DNA from: Arthrobacter sp. AFG20
GTDB taxonomy: Bacteria > Actinomycetota > Actinomycetes > Actinomycetales > Micrococcaceae
Direction: 5' to 3'
Length of the DNA: 64,000 nt
Assembly: GCF_002892795.1 (NCBI RefSeq)
Contig: NZ_PJMC01000002.1
Span: 310,001 to 374,000, forward strand
Shown here: in pieces, positions 41,867 through 50,466 of the stretch
Layout: every line of letters starts with the position of its first letter
Numbering within the stretch: position 1 is the first letter of the stretch
Notes under the pieces: generated by a model
Told to the model about the DNA's origin: nothing
Databases searched by the model: none
The model's input: only the letters and a program-made list of their open reading frames with translations
Program-made: the position numbers and the translations under genes

Positions 41867-42906
41867 GCCCCCACTCCCTCCATAGGACGGCCAACGGAAA
41901 CCTGCCCGTCTACCGCTCGGGAGCCCGGTTGCTCCGCCGCGGGGAGGAAAGCCAGCACCTCAAAGGTCGCTTCGCCTCGGATTGTCTCCATCCAGCCGCC
42001 CGAAGCCGCGGCGCGGGCCTTCATCCCCGCCAACCCGCGGCCCATAGTAAAGCTGCCGCTCTTGCTCTGAGGGGCGGCGTGTGTCAGGAGCGAGGAGCGG
42101 ACCCGAAGTTCAACAGAATCCGGCCGCCACAAGAAGGCAAGGTGCGCTCCCTTCGCCCGATCTGCGTGTTTGAAGGCGTTGGTCAGGCTCTCCTGCGCCA
42201 GCCGGTAGATCGTCAGATGCTGCATTGGCGACATTTCCCACGGTGAGCCGGATGTCTCAATGTCGACAGGCATGCCGCTGGAGGTCAGCCGGGCTGCCAG
42301 CGCGGTTACGTCCTCTGTGCGTTGGCCTGGCTCAGGGTTGAGGTCTGTGGCGAAGCCTTCGATTAATCGGCGAGTTTCCACAAGGGCGGACCTGGCCGAA
42401 TCGGCGATGATCCTTGCTGCGTCCTCGACTGAATCTGGTTCGGTGCGATGGATGAAGCGGATGCCGTCAGCCTGGGCCACGACTACGGTCAGTGAATGGG
42501 CCAGGACATCGTGAAGTTCCCTCGCGATCCGGTTGCGCTCCCTTTCCATGACAAGTTCAGTAGCGGCCTCCCGCAATCGGGACTCCGCCGCAAGCTGCGC
42601 TTTCCGGCTCCTTGAGGCATTGTTCATGGCATGGCCAGCTGCCCATGCGGCAAGATTCAACGCAGCGAAAGCCCCGAAGATCAGGAAGGCATACGCCGCA
42701 GTGCGAAGCGTTCCCCGGCCATAAATCTGATTGCCAAAGACGAAATTGATCCAAGTCTGATCAGAGAACCAGTTCACCGTCGTAAGGGCGGCGGACACTA
42801 CCGCTGCTGCCGGTGGGATCCAGACCGGACGTGCTCTCCAGCCAACCGTGGCGAAGAAGACCACCAAGGGAACCGCAGCGTAGGTCAAAACACCGGACAA
42901 CAGCAC
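41863..42906 (-). CDS. Sensor histidine kinase (HisKA_3), main part
   Basis: 347 residues in the open frame. Membrane helices lie at about 1-20, 28-50 and 70-90, followed by a dimerisation domain with the phosphoacceptor His in RNRIARELHDVLAHSLTVVV and a HATPase_c domain (LTNAFKHADRAKGAHL, FTMGRGLAGMKARAAASGG). It partners the response regulator it overlaps by 4 bp. The N-terminal membrane region is incomplete: the missing helices are encoded in another frame at 42885-43127. A single base added near 42926 would join the frames. Confidence 0.85.
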   Translation of the reverse strand: MLLSGVLTYAAVPLVVFFATVGWRARPVWIPPAAAVVSAALTTVNWFSDQTWINFVFGNQIYGRGTLRTAAYAFLIFGAFAALNLAAWAAGHAMNNASRSRKAQLAAESRLREAATELVMERERNRIARELHDVLAHSLTVVVAQADGIRFIHRTEPDSVEDAARIIADSARSALVETRRLIEGFATDLNPEPGQRTEDVTALAARLTSSGMPVDIETSGSPWEMSPMQHLTIYRLAQESLTNAFKHADRAKGAHLAFLWRPDSVELRVRSSLLTHAAPQSKSGSFTMGRGLAGMKARAAASGGWMETIRGEATFEVLAFLPAAEQPGSRAVDGQVSVGRPMEGVGA

Positions 42907-43127
42907 CGGCGAAATACCTTCAGGGTTTGCAAGAGAAGCGCGACCAAAACACAGCCCAGCCCTGCCGATGGCAGTAACTCTGCCACCGCGATGGCGGTGG
43001 CGAGTGCCAGCAGCAACGCCGTGTTCCGATCGAAACTGCGCTGTTCCAGAACCAGCAGGGTTCCAAGCAGCAGAGCAGCGCTAACAGGTGCGGTTAGCAG
43101 CCTGACCGGCGGGAACGAAGTCAACAT
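42885..43127 (-). CDS. N-terminal membrane segment of the sensor kinase, out of frame
   Basis: 80 codons from ATG 43127. The hydrophobic run (LTAPVSAALLLGTLLVLEQ, then NTALLLALATAIAVAEL and GLGCVLVALLLQ) is the typical first half of a NarL-type kinase membrane domain. It then turns into a meaningless Cys-rich tail. The next frame continues NPEGISPVLLSGVLTYAAVP, so CAAACCC at about 42924-42930 probably marks the frame change. The gene either carries a frameshift or the sequence lacks one A. Confidence 0.6.
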   Translation of the reverse strand: MLTSFPPVRLLTAPVSAALLLGTLLVLEQRSFDRNTALLLALATAIAVAELLPSAGLGCVLVALLLQTLKVFRRCCCPVF

Positions 43128-43278
43128 GACTTCACCCTAAGCGGGTCTTTGCAACTCCCTGGGCCAATCCAGAAGACTTCCACCCATAGGACGAACAAGT
43201 TCCACCCAGGGGAGGACAGATCCCATGGAAACGACACGTCTCACCGACTGTGCACGCAAGGAAGCGGAGGGGACGCAA

Positions 43279-43665
43279 CTACTTCTTGGCGGCCTTCGGC
43301 TTGGGCTCCTTGGCGGCCTTCGGCGGCAGGCTGGCGACGTACGCGAACGCCTTCTCTGTCCAGGCCCTGGCCCGCGCGTCGTCGCCCTCGCCCTCCTCGT
43401 TCCAGATCTCCGGAAGACCTGTGTATCCGCCCATGGGGCGCTCGGCGGGACCGAAGGGAACGGTGCGCTCCCCGGACTCGAGCGCCTCCCGGTCCTCGTC
43501 GGAGAGCTTGATGCCGATGGTCGGCCCGAACAGCCCGGCGAACATGTTGCCGTTGACGAACGCCCCGAGGTTCCCGAACATCGGCTTGATGACCACCTCC
43601 GGATGGTCAGGCACCACGGCCCGGAAGTGTTCCTTGTCAGCCTCGGTCGCTTTGGGCATTTCCAT
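43279..43665 (-). CDS. TfoX N-terminal domain protein
   Basis: 128 residues from ATG 43665, with GGAGGTG 6-9 bases upstream. The TfoX/YjhX-type domain (VVIKPMFGNLGAFVNGNMFAG, then FGPTIGIKLSDEDREAL) is followed by a Lys/Pro/Ala tail. In Gram-negatives TfoX relates to competence control; short actinobacterial versions are uncharacterised. Confidence 0.82.
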   Translation of the reverse strand: MEMPKATEADKEHFRAVVPDHPEVVIKPMFGNLGAFVNGNMFAGLFGPTIGIKLSDEDREALESGERTVPFGPAERPMGGYTGLPEIWNEEGEGDDARARAWTEKAFAYVASLPPKAAKEPKPKAAKK

Positions 43666-43911
43666 CGGTGCACCTCCGGGTAGCAGGGCTCGGGCAGAAG
43701 GGGTGGAAAGGGCCGTGAGCCGTCCCATGCCCGGATCATACGCCCGGCCGGCGGCTCCGGCCACCGTCACGGGCCCAACTGCCAGGCAGCCCGGCCAACT
43801 TCACCACCCGGCGCTCTGCTGTTTGCCGGCCCGCAGTGCTATACCTAGCTCAAGGCAACTAAATGTGGGGCGTTTCGGACGATCCGGGCCTGCCCGGAGG
43901 CTGGAGGAAGG

Positions 43912-44379
43912 GTGCTGACCAGGCCAGCCGGAGCGCGGACGGGGCGCCGGGCACTCCGCGCCGTTGCCTGCCTCGGGGCGCTCGCCGTCCTCACCTCCTG
44001 CTCAGGCGCCGTCGCGGACACGGTGTCCACCGCCGCCGAGGACAGTGCCTCCGCCATCGCCACCGCCCGGCTCGCCATCCGGCAGGACGCAGACGGCAAG
44101 CTCACCCGCGCCGCCACTTCCACCGCGCTCGAGGACGCCCTCAAGGAAGTGCAGGCCGGCCGGGACACCGTCCTGCGGCTCTCGCCCGCCTCGCCGGAGG
44201 ACCGGCAAGTGCGGGAGGACGCGCTGAAGGTTCTGGACAGTTCGGCCGCCGGCCTCACCACCGCGCGGGACGCCGTGTCGTCCGACGACGGCGGGCCGTC
44301 CCTTTCGGACGGCGCCCGGGCGCTCGCCGCGGCAGAGGAAGCCCTGAGCGGGCTGAAGTCGAACGAGGGCGGAAAATGA
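43912..44379 (+). CDS. Small lipoprotein
   Basis: 155 residues from GTG 43912 (GGAGGAAG upstream). Lipobox LTSC after the hydrophobic core VACLGALAVL; the mature part is Ala-rich helix (STAAEDSASAIATARLAIRQ, LEDALKEVQAGRDTVLRL). Its TGA overlaps the ATG of the Nramp-like transporter, so the two are coupled. It is probably an extracytoplasmic helper of the transporter or an envelope spacer; this is inference from context. Confidence 0.72.
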   Translation: MLTRPAGARTGRRALRAVACLGALAVLTSCSGAVADTVSTAAEDSASAIATARLAIRQDADGKLTRAATSTALEDALKEVQAGRDTVLRLSPASPEDRQVREDALKVLDSSAAGLTTARDAVSSDDGGPSLSDGARALAAAEEALSGLKSNEGGK

Positions 44380-45602
44380 AGCGCCTGCTCGGCGTCGCCC
44401 TCGGCATCCTGACGGCCATTGGCGGGTTCGTGGACATCGGCGACCTGGTGACCAACGCCGTCGTCGGATCCCGGTTCGGGCTGTCCCTCATCTGGGTGGT
44501 GGCCGTCGGTGTCGTCGGCATCTGCGTGTTCGCCAACATGTCCGGTCGGGTGGCGGCAGCCTCCGGCCGTGCCACCTTCGAGGTCATCCGTGAACGGCTG
44601 GGGCCGCGCGCCGGGCTGGCGAACCTGTCCGCTTCCTTCCTCATCAACCTGATGACGGTGACCGCGGAGATCGGCGGCATCGCGCTGGCCCTGCAGTTGG
44701 CCAGCAGTGTCAACTACCTGCTGTGGATTCCGCTGGCGGCGGTGGCTGTGTGGCTGGTGATCTGGCGGGTCAAGTTCTCCATCATGGAAAACGTCACCGG
44801 GCTCCTGGGCCTGACCCTGATCGTGTTCGCGGTGGCACTGTTCCTGCTCAAACCGGACTGGGGCACCCTGGCCAGCCAGGCCATTCCCGCGGTCCCGGCC
44901 GAGGAAACCGGCGCCACCTACTGGTACTTCGCCATCGCCCTGTTCGGCGCCGCCATGACGCCGTATGAGGTGTTCTTCTTTTCCTCCGGCGCTGTGGAGG
45001 AGGGGTGGAAGATCAAGGACCTGATCCAGTCGCGGATCAACGTCCTGGTGGGGTTCCCGCTCGGCGGGCTGCTGTCCGTCGCGATCGCCGGCTGCGCCGC
45101 CGTCGTGCTCCTCCCGGCCGGGATATCCGTCACGTCCCTCTCCCAGGTGATCCTCCCGGTGGCGGAGGGCGCCGGAAAACTGGGGCTCGCCGTCGTCCTT
45201 CTGGGCATTGTGGCTGCGACGTTCGGCGCTGCGCTGGAGACGACGCTGTCCAGTGGCTACACGCTGGCGCAGTTCTTCGGCTGGTCCTGGGGCAAGTTCC
45301 GGGCGCCCGCGAAGGCCGCGCGTTTCCACGTGTCCATGATCATCTGCCTGCTGGTGGGCATCGCGGTGCTGGCCACCGGCGTGGACCCTGTGCTGGTCAC
45401 CGAATACTCCGTGGTGTTCTCCGCGGTGGCGCTGCCGCTGACGTACCTGCCCATCCTGATCGTCGCCAACGATCCGCAGTACATGGGCAAGCACGTCAAC
45501 GGCCGGGGCGTGAATGTGGTGGCGATGGTCTACCTCGTGGTGATCCTCGTGGCCTCGCTGGCGGCCATACCCCTGATGATCGTGACAGGAGCCGGCGCAT
45601 GA
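44376..45602 (+). CDS. Nramp-like divalent-cation transporter family protein
   Basis: 408 residues with about 11 transmembrane helices. The LeuT-fold Nramp layout is clear, but the metal-site motifs are changed. Helix 1 reads GGFVDIGDLVTNAVVGSRFG where Nramp has DPGN, and helix 6 reads AMTPYEVFFFSSGAVEE where Nramp has MPH. It is therefore a divergent member, and the substrate may not be manganese or iron. It overlaps a lipoprotein gene in front and a hypothetical gene behind by 4 bp each, so four genes (43912-46373) form one operon. Confidence 0.78.
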   Translation: MKRLLGVALGILTAIGGFVDIGDLVTNAVVGSRFGLSLIWVVAVGVVGICVFANMSGRVAAASGRATFEVIRERLGPRAGLANLSASFLINLMTVTAEIGGIALALQLASSVNYLLWIPLAAVAVWLVIWRVKFSIMENVTGLLGLTLIVFAVALFLLKPDWGTLASQAIPAVPAEETGATYWYFAIALFGAAMTPYEVFFFSSGAVEEGWKIKDLIQSRINVLVGFPLGGLLSVAIAGCAAVVLLPAGISVTSLSQVILPVAEGAGKLGLAVVLLGIVAATFGAALETTLSSGYTLAQFFGWSWGKFRAPAKAARFHVSMIICLLVGIAVLATGVDPVLVTEYSVVFSAVALPLTYLPILIVANDPQYMGKHVNGRGVNVVAMVYLVVILVASLAAIPLMIVTGAGA

Positions 45603-46039
45603 AAACGCCCCGCCCGCCGGGCTCTGATCCCTTGGCCCCGATTCCTCCCGTTGCCGGACAGACCCTGGACGCGCAGCTGCACCTGCTGGACCGCCAGGTT
45701 TTGGACAGCGACGGCGTCCCCGTCACCACCGTGGACGACCTCGAACTCGGCGCCCCCGAGGGCGAACCTGAGACTCCTATAGAGACGGTGATCCCTACAG
45801 GAACACCGGCTCCGGTGCTCAGGGCGCTGCTGACCGGCCCCGTGCTGGGGACGCGCATCTTCGGCGGCAGGCCGCCGTCGTCCCGGCTGATCCGGATCCC
45901 GTGGGCCGACGTGGCCAGCGTCGGCGTGGTGGTCCGGCTCGGTGTCAGCGGCCAGGGCCTCGACGCCGACTGGGTGGAGCGCTGGATCCGCGACAAGATC
46001 ATCGCCCGGATTCCGGGAGGCCGCCGTGATCCTCGGTGA
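45599..46039 (+). CDS. PRC-barrel-like hypothetical protein 1
   Basis: 146 residues; ATG 45599 overlaps the transporter stop (ATGA). A Pro-rich start is followed by ALLTGPVLGTRIFGGRPPSS and IPWADVASVGVVVRLG, a pattern like the PRC-barrel described for the next gene. It overlaps that gene by 14 bp in another frame. Probably an accessory protein of the transporter operon. Confidence 0.6.
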   Translation: MKTPRPPGSDPLAPIPPVAGQTLDAQLHLLDRQVLDSDGVPVTTVDDLELGAPEGEPETPIETVIPTGTPAPVLRALLTGPVLGTRIFGGRPPSSRLIRIPWADVASVGVVVRLGVSGQGLDADWVERWIRDKIIARIPGGRRDPR

Positions 46040-46373
46040 CCTGCTGGGCACTCCGGTGCACAACGACGACGGCGTGTGGCTGGGGCGCGTGGCCGACGCC
46101 CGGTTTGTGGTGGACGGCGCCCCGCACCGGCTGATGGCCGACGCCCGGCTGCTGGGCCTGGTGGTCAGCCCGCACAGCTGGTCGTCGTTCATGGGCTACG
46201 AGCGGAACAGCCTCACGCAGCCGTGGCCCCTGCCTAAGCTGCTGCGGTGGCGGCACCGCGGATCCTTTTTTGTGATGTGGGAGGACATCGAGGTGCTCGG
46301 CGACCGGTCCGTCCGGCTGCGGCCCGGGTACACGGCGTACAGTCCGGCGCTGGACGGAAACGGGCAGGAGTAG
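46026..46373 (+). CDS. PRC-barrel domain protein 2
   Basis: 115 residues from GTG 46026, with GGGAGG 6-10 bases upstream inside the previous gene. The start VILGDLLGTPVHNDDGVWLG followed by VADARFVVDG is the classic PRC-barrel beginning. The rest is short and Trp-rich (WRHRGSFFVMWEDIEVLGDR). Last gene of the Nramp-like operon. PRC-barrels bind RNA or proteins; the role here is unknown. Confidence 0.65.
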   Translation: MILGDLLGTPVHNDDGVWLGRVADARFVVDGAPHRLMADARLLGLVVSPHSWSSFMGYERNSLTQPWPLPKLLRWRHRGSFFVMWEDIEVLGDRSVRLRPGYTAYSPALDGNGQE

Positions 46374-46602
46374 TGCCGGCATCTCCCGTGATGCGGGTCT
46401 CAAATGGTTGTTGCTGCAAGTTTGTCGCTGGGCAGGCCGGATGTCCTGTAGAGTTGTTCACGTTGTTGTGTTTGCATTGTGTAGTTCAGGCAGTACGCGC
46501 GGTCGAAAGTCCGCGTTCTTCTGAAGTAGCGGTTTTGAACACCCCACACCGGAGGACCCGAAAGTCGGGACTTTTCCTCCACCTTCACGAAGGACAAAAA
46601 TA
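46374..46602 (+). promoter_or_regulatory. Promoter and long 5' leader of the cold shock gene
   Basis: 229 bp without a gene before cspA. A leader of this length with small dyads (for example CCCGAAAGTCGGG near 46558-46570) is usual for cspA-type genes, whose mRNA leaders fold differently in the cold. GAAGGAC is 10 bases before the ATG. Confidence 0.5.
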
Positions 46603-46806
46603 ATGGCTACTGGTACCGTCAAATGGTTTAACGCTGAAAAGGGCTTCGGCTTCATCTCCCCGGACGACTCCTCGCAGGACGTTTTCGCGCACTACTCCGC
46701 GATCAACTCCTCCGGCTTCCGCTCCCTCGAAGAGAACCAGAAGGTTTCCTTCGAAACCGAGCAGGGCCCCAAGGGTCCCCAGGCTGTAAACATCCAGGCT
46801 ATCTAA
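46603..46806 (+). CDS. cspA: Cold shock protein, CspA family
   Basis: 67 residues. The cold shock domain is complete, with RNP1 KGFGFI (in [17 protein letters not shown]) and RNP2 VFAHYSAI. A single-domain RNA-binding chaperone that melts mRNA structure. Preceded by a long leader, followed by a terminator with a UUCG loop. Length is normal for the family. Confidence 0.95.
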   Translation: MATGTVKWFNAEKGFGFISPDDSSQDVFAHYSAINSSGFRSLEENQKVSFETEQGPKGPQAVNIQAI

Positions 46807-46838
46807 TTTCCTAGATAACCGGGACCGTTAGGTTTCGA

Positions 46839-46870
46839 GCAGGGCCCGTCTTCGGACGGGCCCTGCTTTT
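46839..46870 (+). terminator. Terminator after cspA (UUCG tetraloop)
   Basis: 12-bp arms GCAGGGCCCGTC (46839-46850) and complement (46855-46866) around TTCG, then TTTTG. Confidence 0.9.
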
Positions 46871-46924
46871 GTTAACCCGGTTGTGCTGTAACGCTGGTGC
46901 CCCGACCTTCGGCGCTCTGGAACA

Positions 46925-48190
46925 ATGGCCATCATGCAACCAACCGCCACCGTCCCTGCCTTTGACCTGCGAATCAGCATCACAGGCACTGAGCCAGAGG
47001 TCTGGCGGCGGCTTCAGCTCCCGGAAACCATCACCGTCCCGGAATTCCACCGCGCCCTTCAGGCCGCCTTCGGGTGGGAAAACCGCCACCTCTACGGGAT
47101 CCGCTGTACTGACCTCCGCGGAGAAGGGCGCGTCATCGTCGGCCCGGACGAAGCGGTCGAGGACAGCTACGCCGAGCCGGCGTCCGGCGTCGCGCTCGTT
47201 GAACTTCTGGATGCAAAGAGGACCGGACCCGCCGACTTCGAATACGAATACGACTTCGGCGATGCCTGGACGCACACCGTCGAGTTGATGGGGCCCGTAG
47301 AGCTTCCCGAGAAGACTCTGCGCTGCACAGACGGCGCCAACCGCGGCCCGGTGGAAGATTCAGGCGGTCCACACGGCTACCGACGGATCGTTGAAGTCCT
47401 GGGCGATCCCGGGCACCCGGAATACGAGGACACCGCTAGCTGGTACAAGTTCGCCACCGGCGAGGACGCCACAGCGTTCGCGCCGACCGCGTTCGACGCC
47501 GGCGCGCTCAACGCCCGGCTGGACGAGCTCGCCCTGCAGCTCTGGCCCGAGCCGCCCACGGACGTCGAGATCGACGCCGTCGTCCATTCCGTCCACTGGT
47601 TCCTGTCCCAGGTTCCCGCCGACGGGCTGCCGCTGACCCAGGACGGCTACCTCAAACCGGCCTTCGTCAGGGAAACCTTTGACGCCCTCGGCCTCGACGA
47701 CAGATGGCCCGGCAAGGCCAACCGCGAGGTTCAGACCCTGCCCGTCCTGCAGCTCCGGGAGCAGCTGCAGGCCTGGAAACTGCTCCGGAAGTCCAAGGGG
47801 CGGCTGCTGCTCTCGCCCGCCGGCCGCAAAATGTCCGACGGCGGCCAACCCCTCTGGGATTACCTCGCCAACGCCGTCGGCAACCCTCCGGAGGAAGCAG
47901 CCGCAACAGTGAACGGCCTCCTGGTGCAATGGCTGCTCGACGGCACCACGCCGCGTTGGGATGAACGGGCACGGATCATTGCCGACACCCTCAACGTCGA
48001 AGGGTTCCGCACCAGGACCGGGGCGCCCATCCCGCTGGACCTGGGCCGAGACATGTACCTCCGCAGCCGCGGGACGCTGCAGTGCCTGCAGCTGACTGTT
48101 CCCAGCGACCGCTTCACGGCCCCTCCCGTGCTGACCGACGGCGGCCGAAAGTTCCTGCTTCAGGTACAGGGGCTGCTTCAGGGGCGGTAG
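46925..48190 (+). CDS. Plasmid pRiA4b ORF-3 family protein
   Basis: 421 residues. The pRiA4b ORF-3 domain is at the N-terminus: FDLRISITGTEPEVWRRLQL, then FHRALQAAFGWENRHLY and FEYEYDFGDAWTHTVEL. The C-terminal 200 residues are helical without a known domain. Widespread in actinobacteria and on plasmids or transposons; function unknown. ATG 46925 or 46934 are both possible. Convergent with the BTAD regulator. Confidence 0.85.
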   Translation: MAIMQPTATVPAFDLRISITGTEPEVWRRLQLPETITVPEFHRALQAAFGWENRHLYGIRCTDLRGEGRVIVGPDEAVEDSYAEPASGVALVELLDAKRTGPADFEYEYDFGDAWTHTVELMGPVELPEKTLRCTDGANRGPVEDSGGPHGYRRIVEVLGDPGHPEYEDTASWYKFATGEDATAFAPTAFDAGALNARLDELALQLWPEPPTDVEIDAVVHSVHWFLSQVPADGLPLTQDGYLKPAFVRETFDALGLDDRWPGKANREVQTLPVLQLREQLQAWKLLRKSKGRLLLSPAGRKMSDGGQPLWDYLANAVGNPPEEAAATVNGLLVQWLLDGTTPRWDERARIIADTLNVEGFRTRTGAPIPLDLGRDMYLRSRGTLQCLQLTVPSDRFTAPPVLTDGGRKFLLQVQGLLQGR

Positions 48191-48198
48191 GCGGCCGG

Positions 48199-50052
48199 TT
48201 ACAGCTGGCCGCGGGCTGCCAGGAACGCGGTCAGTGCGGGGCTGTCGATCTCCTTCGCCAGCCACGGGACGGCCTGGGCCGCCGCCTCGTCACCGAGCAC
48301 GGCGCGGTGGGATTGCGCCCGGACCACAAACTCGCGCATCCCGCTCCGGCTGGCAAGGGCTCCGAGACGCTCGACCACTTCTCCAGCACGGCCAGACCGT
48401 GCGGCGATGGCCACCTCCGCCGCAACGTCCAGCAGCCGGGCCGAGTACCAGACGTACCAGGGCTTGGGCTTCATCCCTCGGTCCACCCAGTGCTGTGCCG
48501 CGGCAAGGTCGCCGTGCGCCAGGAACAGACGCGCTTCGGCGCCCGCGGCGAGGGCCATGTAGCAGTGGTCCCCGGCCAGGTCCGCCATCACCCAGGACCG
48601 GTCGATCATTTCTGCGGCAGCCTCGAGGTCTCCCGCCGCCAGGTAGGTTTCGCCTCGAACTCCGGCCACGAACGGCTCGAACGCTGTCCAGTGCTCGGCG
48701 AGGATCCATCCGAGGGCGCGGTCCAGGGCCTCTGCCGCCGGTTCCAGTTCGCCGCGCAGCAGCCATACGCGGCCCAGGAGCGCGCTGCTGAACGCCAGTT
48801 GCCGGCGGTTCCGTGCCTCCCTGGCCAGTTTGGCGGACGCGGTCAGCGCCTCCACCGCGTCGCCATAACGTGCGGTGTCCGACGCCAGCATGCCCTGGAT
48901 CGCCAGGACCCAGGCCTGCTCGTCGGGGAATCGGGCGGCGGCCGCACGGGCCCGCTCCAGCCAGCCCGCCGCCCGGTCCGGTACGCCCCGCTGGACGGAC
49001 AGGTACCCCAGCTCGCGGTAAGCAGCCGCCGTAGTGGGGGACACGCCGTCGTACTTTTCCGACCGCGCCTCCGCCGGCGGTGCCTCGGCTGACAGCGCCT
49101 CCGCTGACAGCGCCCGGTGCAGGAAATCCGCCACCTCCGCGCCGCGGCCGCCCGCCTGGTGGATCATCGCCCCGGCGAGCGTGACCAGCGACTCGGCGAG
49201 GAGGTGCCGGTCAGGGGTGCGCTGGGCCAGGACGACGGCGAGCCGCAGCTGATCCAGGCCCCGGTCCACGGCTCCGGCCGAGAGCGAGGCGCCGCCGGCG
49301 TCGAGATAGGACCGGACGGTGGCCACCGTGGCGGGAATCCCCGGGTCCGCCTCTGGCTCCGCACCCGATAGTGCTCGGCGGATTTCCGGCGGTAGCGGCA
49401 GGCCCAGTTCGTCGCGGTAAAGGTTGGCGCACTTGGCCACGTGCTCGCGGGCATGCCGGTGCTCACCGATGGCCACCAGCGCCCGGACCAGCACGGCGTT
49501 GCAGTCGGTGTGGAACGGGTCCCGCTGCAGCGCCAGCGTGGCCAGCTCCGCAGCCTCGCGCGGATCACCGGAAGCCAGCGCGGACACGGAGGACTCGTAC
49601 AGCAGGGACTGCGCGCAGTTCTCCAGCCGGTAACGCTGGTCGGCCAGCCAGGAATCGAACACCGGGCAATCGGCGAAGGACAGCCCCTCCAGCAGTTGGC
49701 CGTTCAGACTGTGCGGGTCGGGGCGGGGGATGGCTCCCGCCCCGACCAGTTCGAGGGCATCGCAGCGCCACGACGGCAGCAGCGCCAGCCGCAGGGGATC
49801 GCCGTCGAGCGTTGCACCGGTGAGCGTCCGCCGCAGCTCGGAGAGGTTCCAGCGCAGGGCGCCGAGGGGATCGGCGGCGTCCGGAAACAGCAGCGCTGCC
49901 AACCGCGACCGCCCGGTGCCGTCCGGCTGAAGCGCAAGGTAGGCCAGCACGGCCCATGCCTTGCGGCCTCTGGGCTGCGGGGGAGGGGTGCCGGTGGACT
50001 CGATCGCCGGTGGACCGAGGAGCCGGATCCACGTCTCGGCCATACGGCTCAT
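48199..50052 (-). CDS. BTAD-domain transcriptional regulator with TPR-like repeats
   Basis: 617 residues from ATG 50052 (MSRMAETWIRLLG). The N-terminal OmpR-type winged helix reads GRKAWAVLAYLALQPDGTGR, RLAALLFPDAADPLGALRWN. The BTAD/bacterial transcriptional activator domain is at about 105-250 (RDPFHTDCNAVLVRALVAIG, RDELGLPLPPEIRRALSG). The remaining 350 residues are Ala/Leu-rich helical repeats of TPR type. It resembles SARP-related activators but has no ATPase domain. The target is unknown; the adjacent divergent gene encodes a tiny membrane protein. Confidence 0.83.
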   Translation of the reverse strand: MSRMAETWIRLLGPPAIESTGTPPPQPRGRKAWAVLAYLALQPDGTGRSRLAALLFPDAADPLGALRWNLSELRRTLTGATLDGDPLRLALLPSWRCDALELVGAGAIPRPDPHSLNGQLLEGLSFADCPVFDSWLADQRYRLENCAQSLLYESSVSALASGDPREAAELATLALQRDPFHTDCNAVLVRALVAIGEHRHAREHVAKCANLYRDELGLPLPPEIRRALSGAEPEADPGIPATVATVRSYLDAGGASLSAGAVDRGLDQLRLAVVLAQRTPDRHLLAESLVTLAGAMIHQAGGRGAEVADFLHRALSAEALSAEAPPAEARSEKYDGVSPTTAAAYRELGYLSVQRGVPDRAAGWLERARAAAARFPDEQAWVLAIQGMLASDTARYGDAVEALTASAKLAREARNRRQLAFSSALLGRVWLLRGELEPAAEALDRALGWILAEHWTAFEPFVAGVRGETYLAAGDLEAAAEMIDRSWVMADLAGDHCYMALAAGAEARLFLAHGDLAAAQHWVDRGMKPKPWYVWYSARLLDVAAEVAIAARSGRAGEVVERLGALASRSGMREFVVRAQSHRAVLGDEAAAQAVPWLAKEIDSPALTAFLAARGQL

Positions 50053-50163
50053 GGTACCGCCGCGGCTTTTCACTGTCTGCGGCGGCTCACACGCTTGCTC
50101 ACACGCATGCCGCACAGACTGAGGCCATCCAATCAGCACCGCCACTCATCCGAGGGAAATACC

Positions 50164-50328
50164 ATGGAACTGCTCATCATCATCCTGCTCGTTGGACTCT
50201 GGGCTATCGGCGCCACCGTCCGTGCCGTCCTCAGCGACGGCCGTGGCCACACTCCCGGTGTGCATTCCAGAGAGGGATGGCACGCAGGCCACCTACCGAG
50301 CGTTCCCTTCTCGGAGGCGCGGCTTTAG
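50164..50328 (+). CDS. Small membrane protein (54 aa)
   Basis: 54 residues from ATG 50164, with GAGGGAAAT upstream. One helix at the N-terminus (MELLIIILLVGLWAIGATVR) and a polar tail with several His. It is divergent from the BTAD regulator (111 bp apart) and may be its target. No family recognised. Confidence 0.55.
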   Translation: MELLIIILLVGLWAIGATVRAVLSDGRGHTPGVHSREGWHAGHLPSVPFSEARL

Positions 50329-50466
50329 GGCTGAGGCTTTCGTTTCGACCGGCTCAACCAGATGGGCCCGTTCGTGTCAGGGCGGCCCCGGCCCTTAGAC
50401 TGGAGGCAGGTGAGCCGGGAAGTCTGGTCGGCACAGTATTTGTCGACCCAATGATCAGGACGCCTA

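Noticed and set aside
43845..45494. 549-codon minus-strand frame opposite the Nramp-like gene
   Set aside because: His/Asp/Gly-rich antisense translation typical of high-GC shadows; the plus strand encodes well-supported coupled genes.
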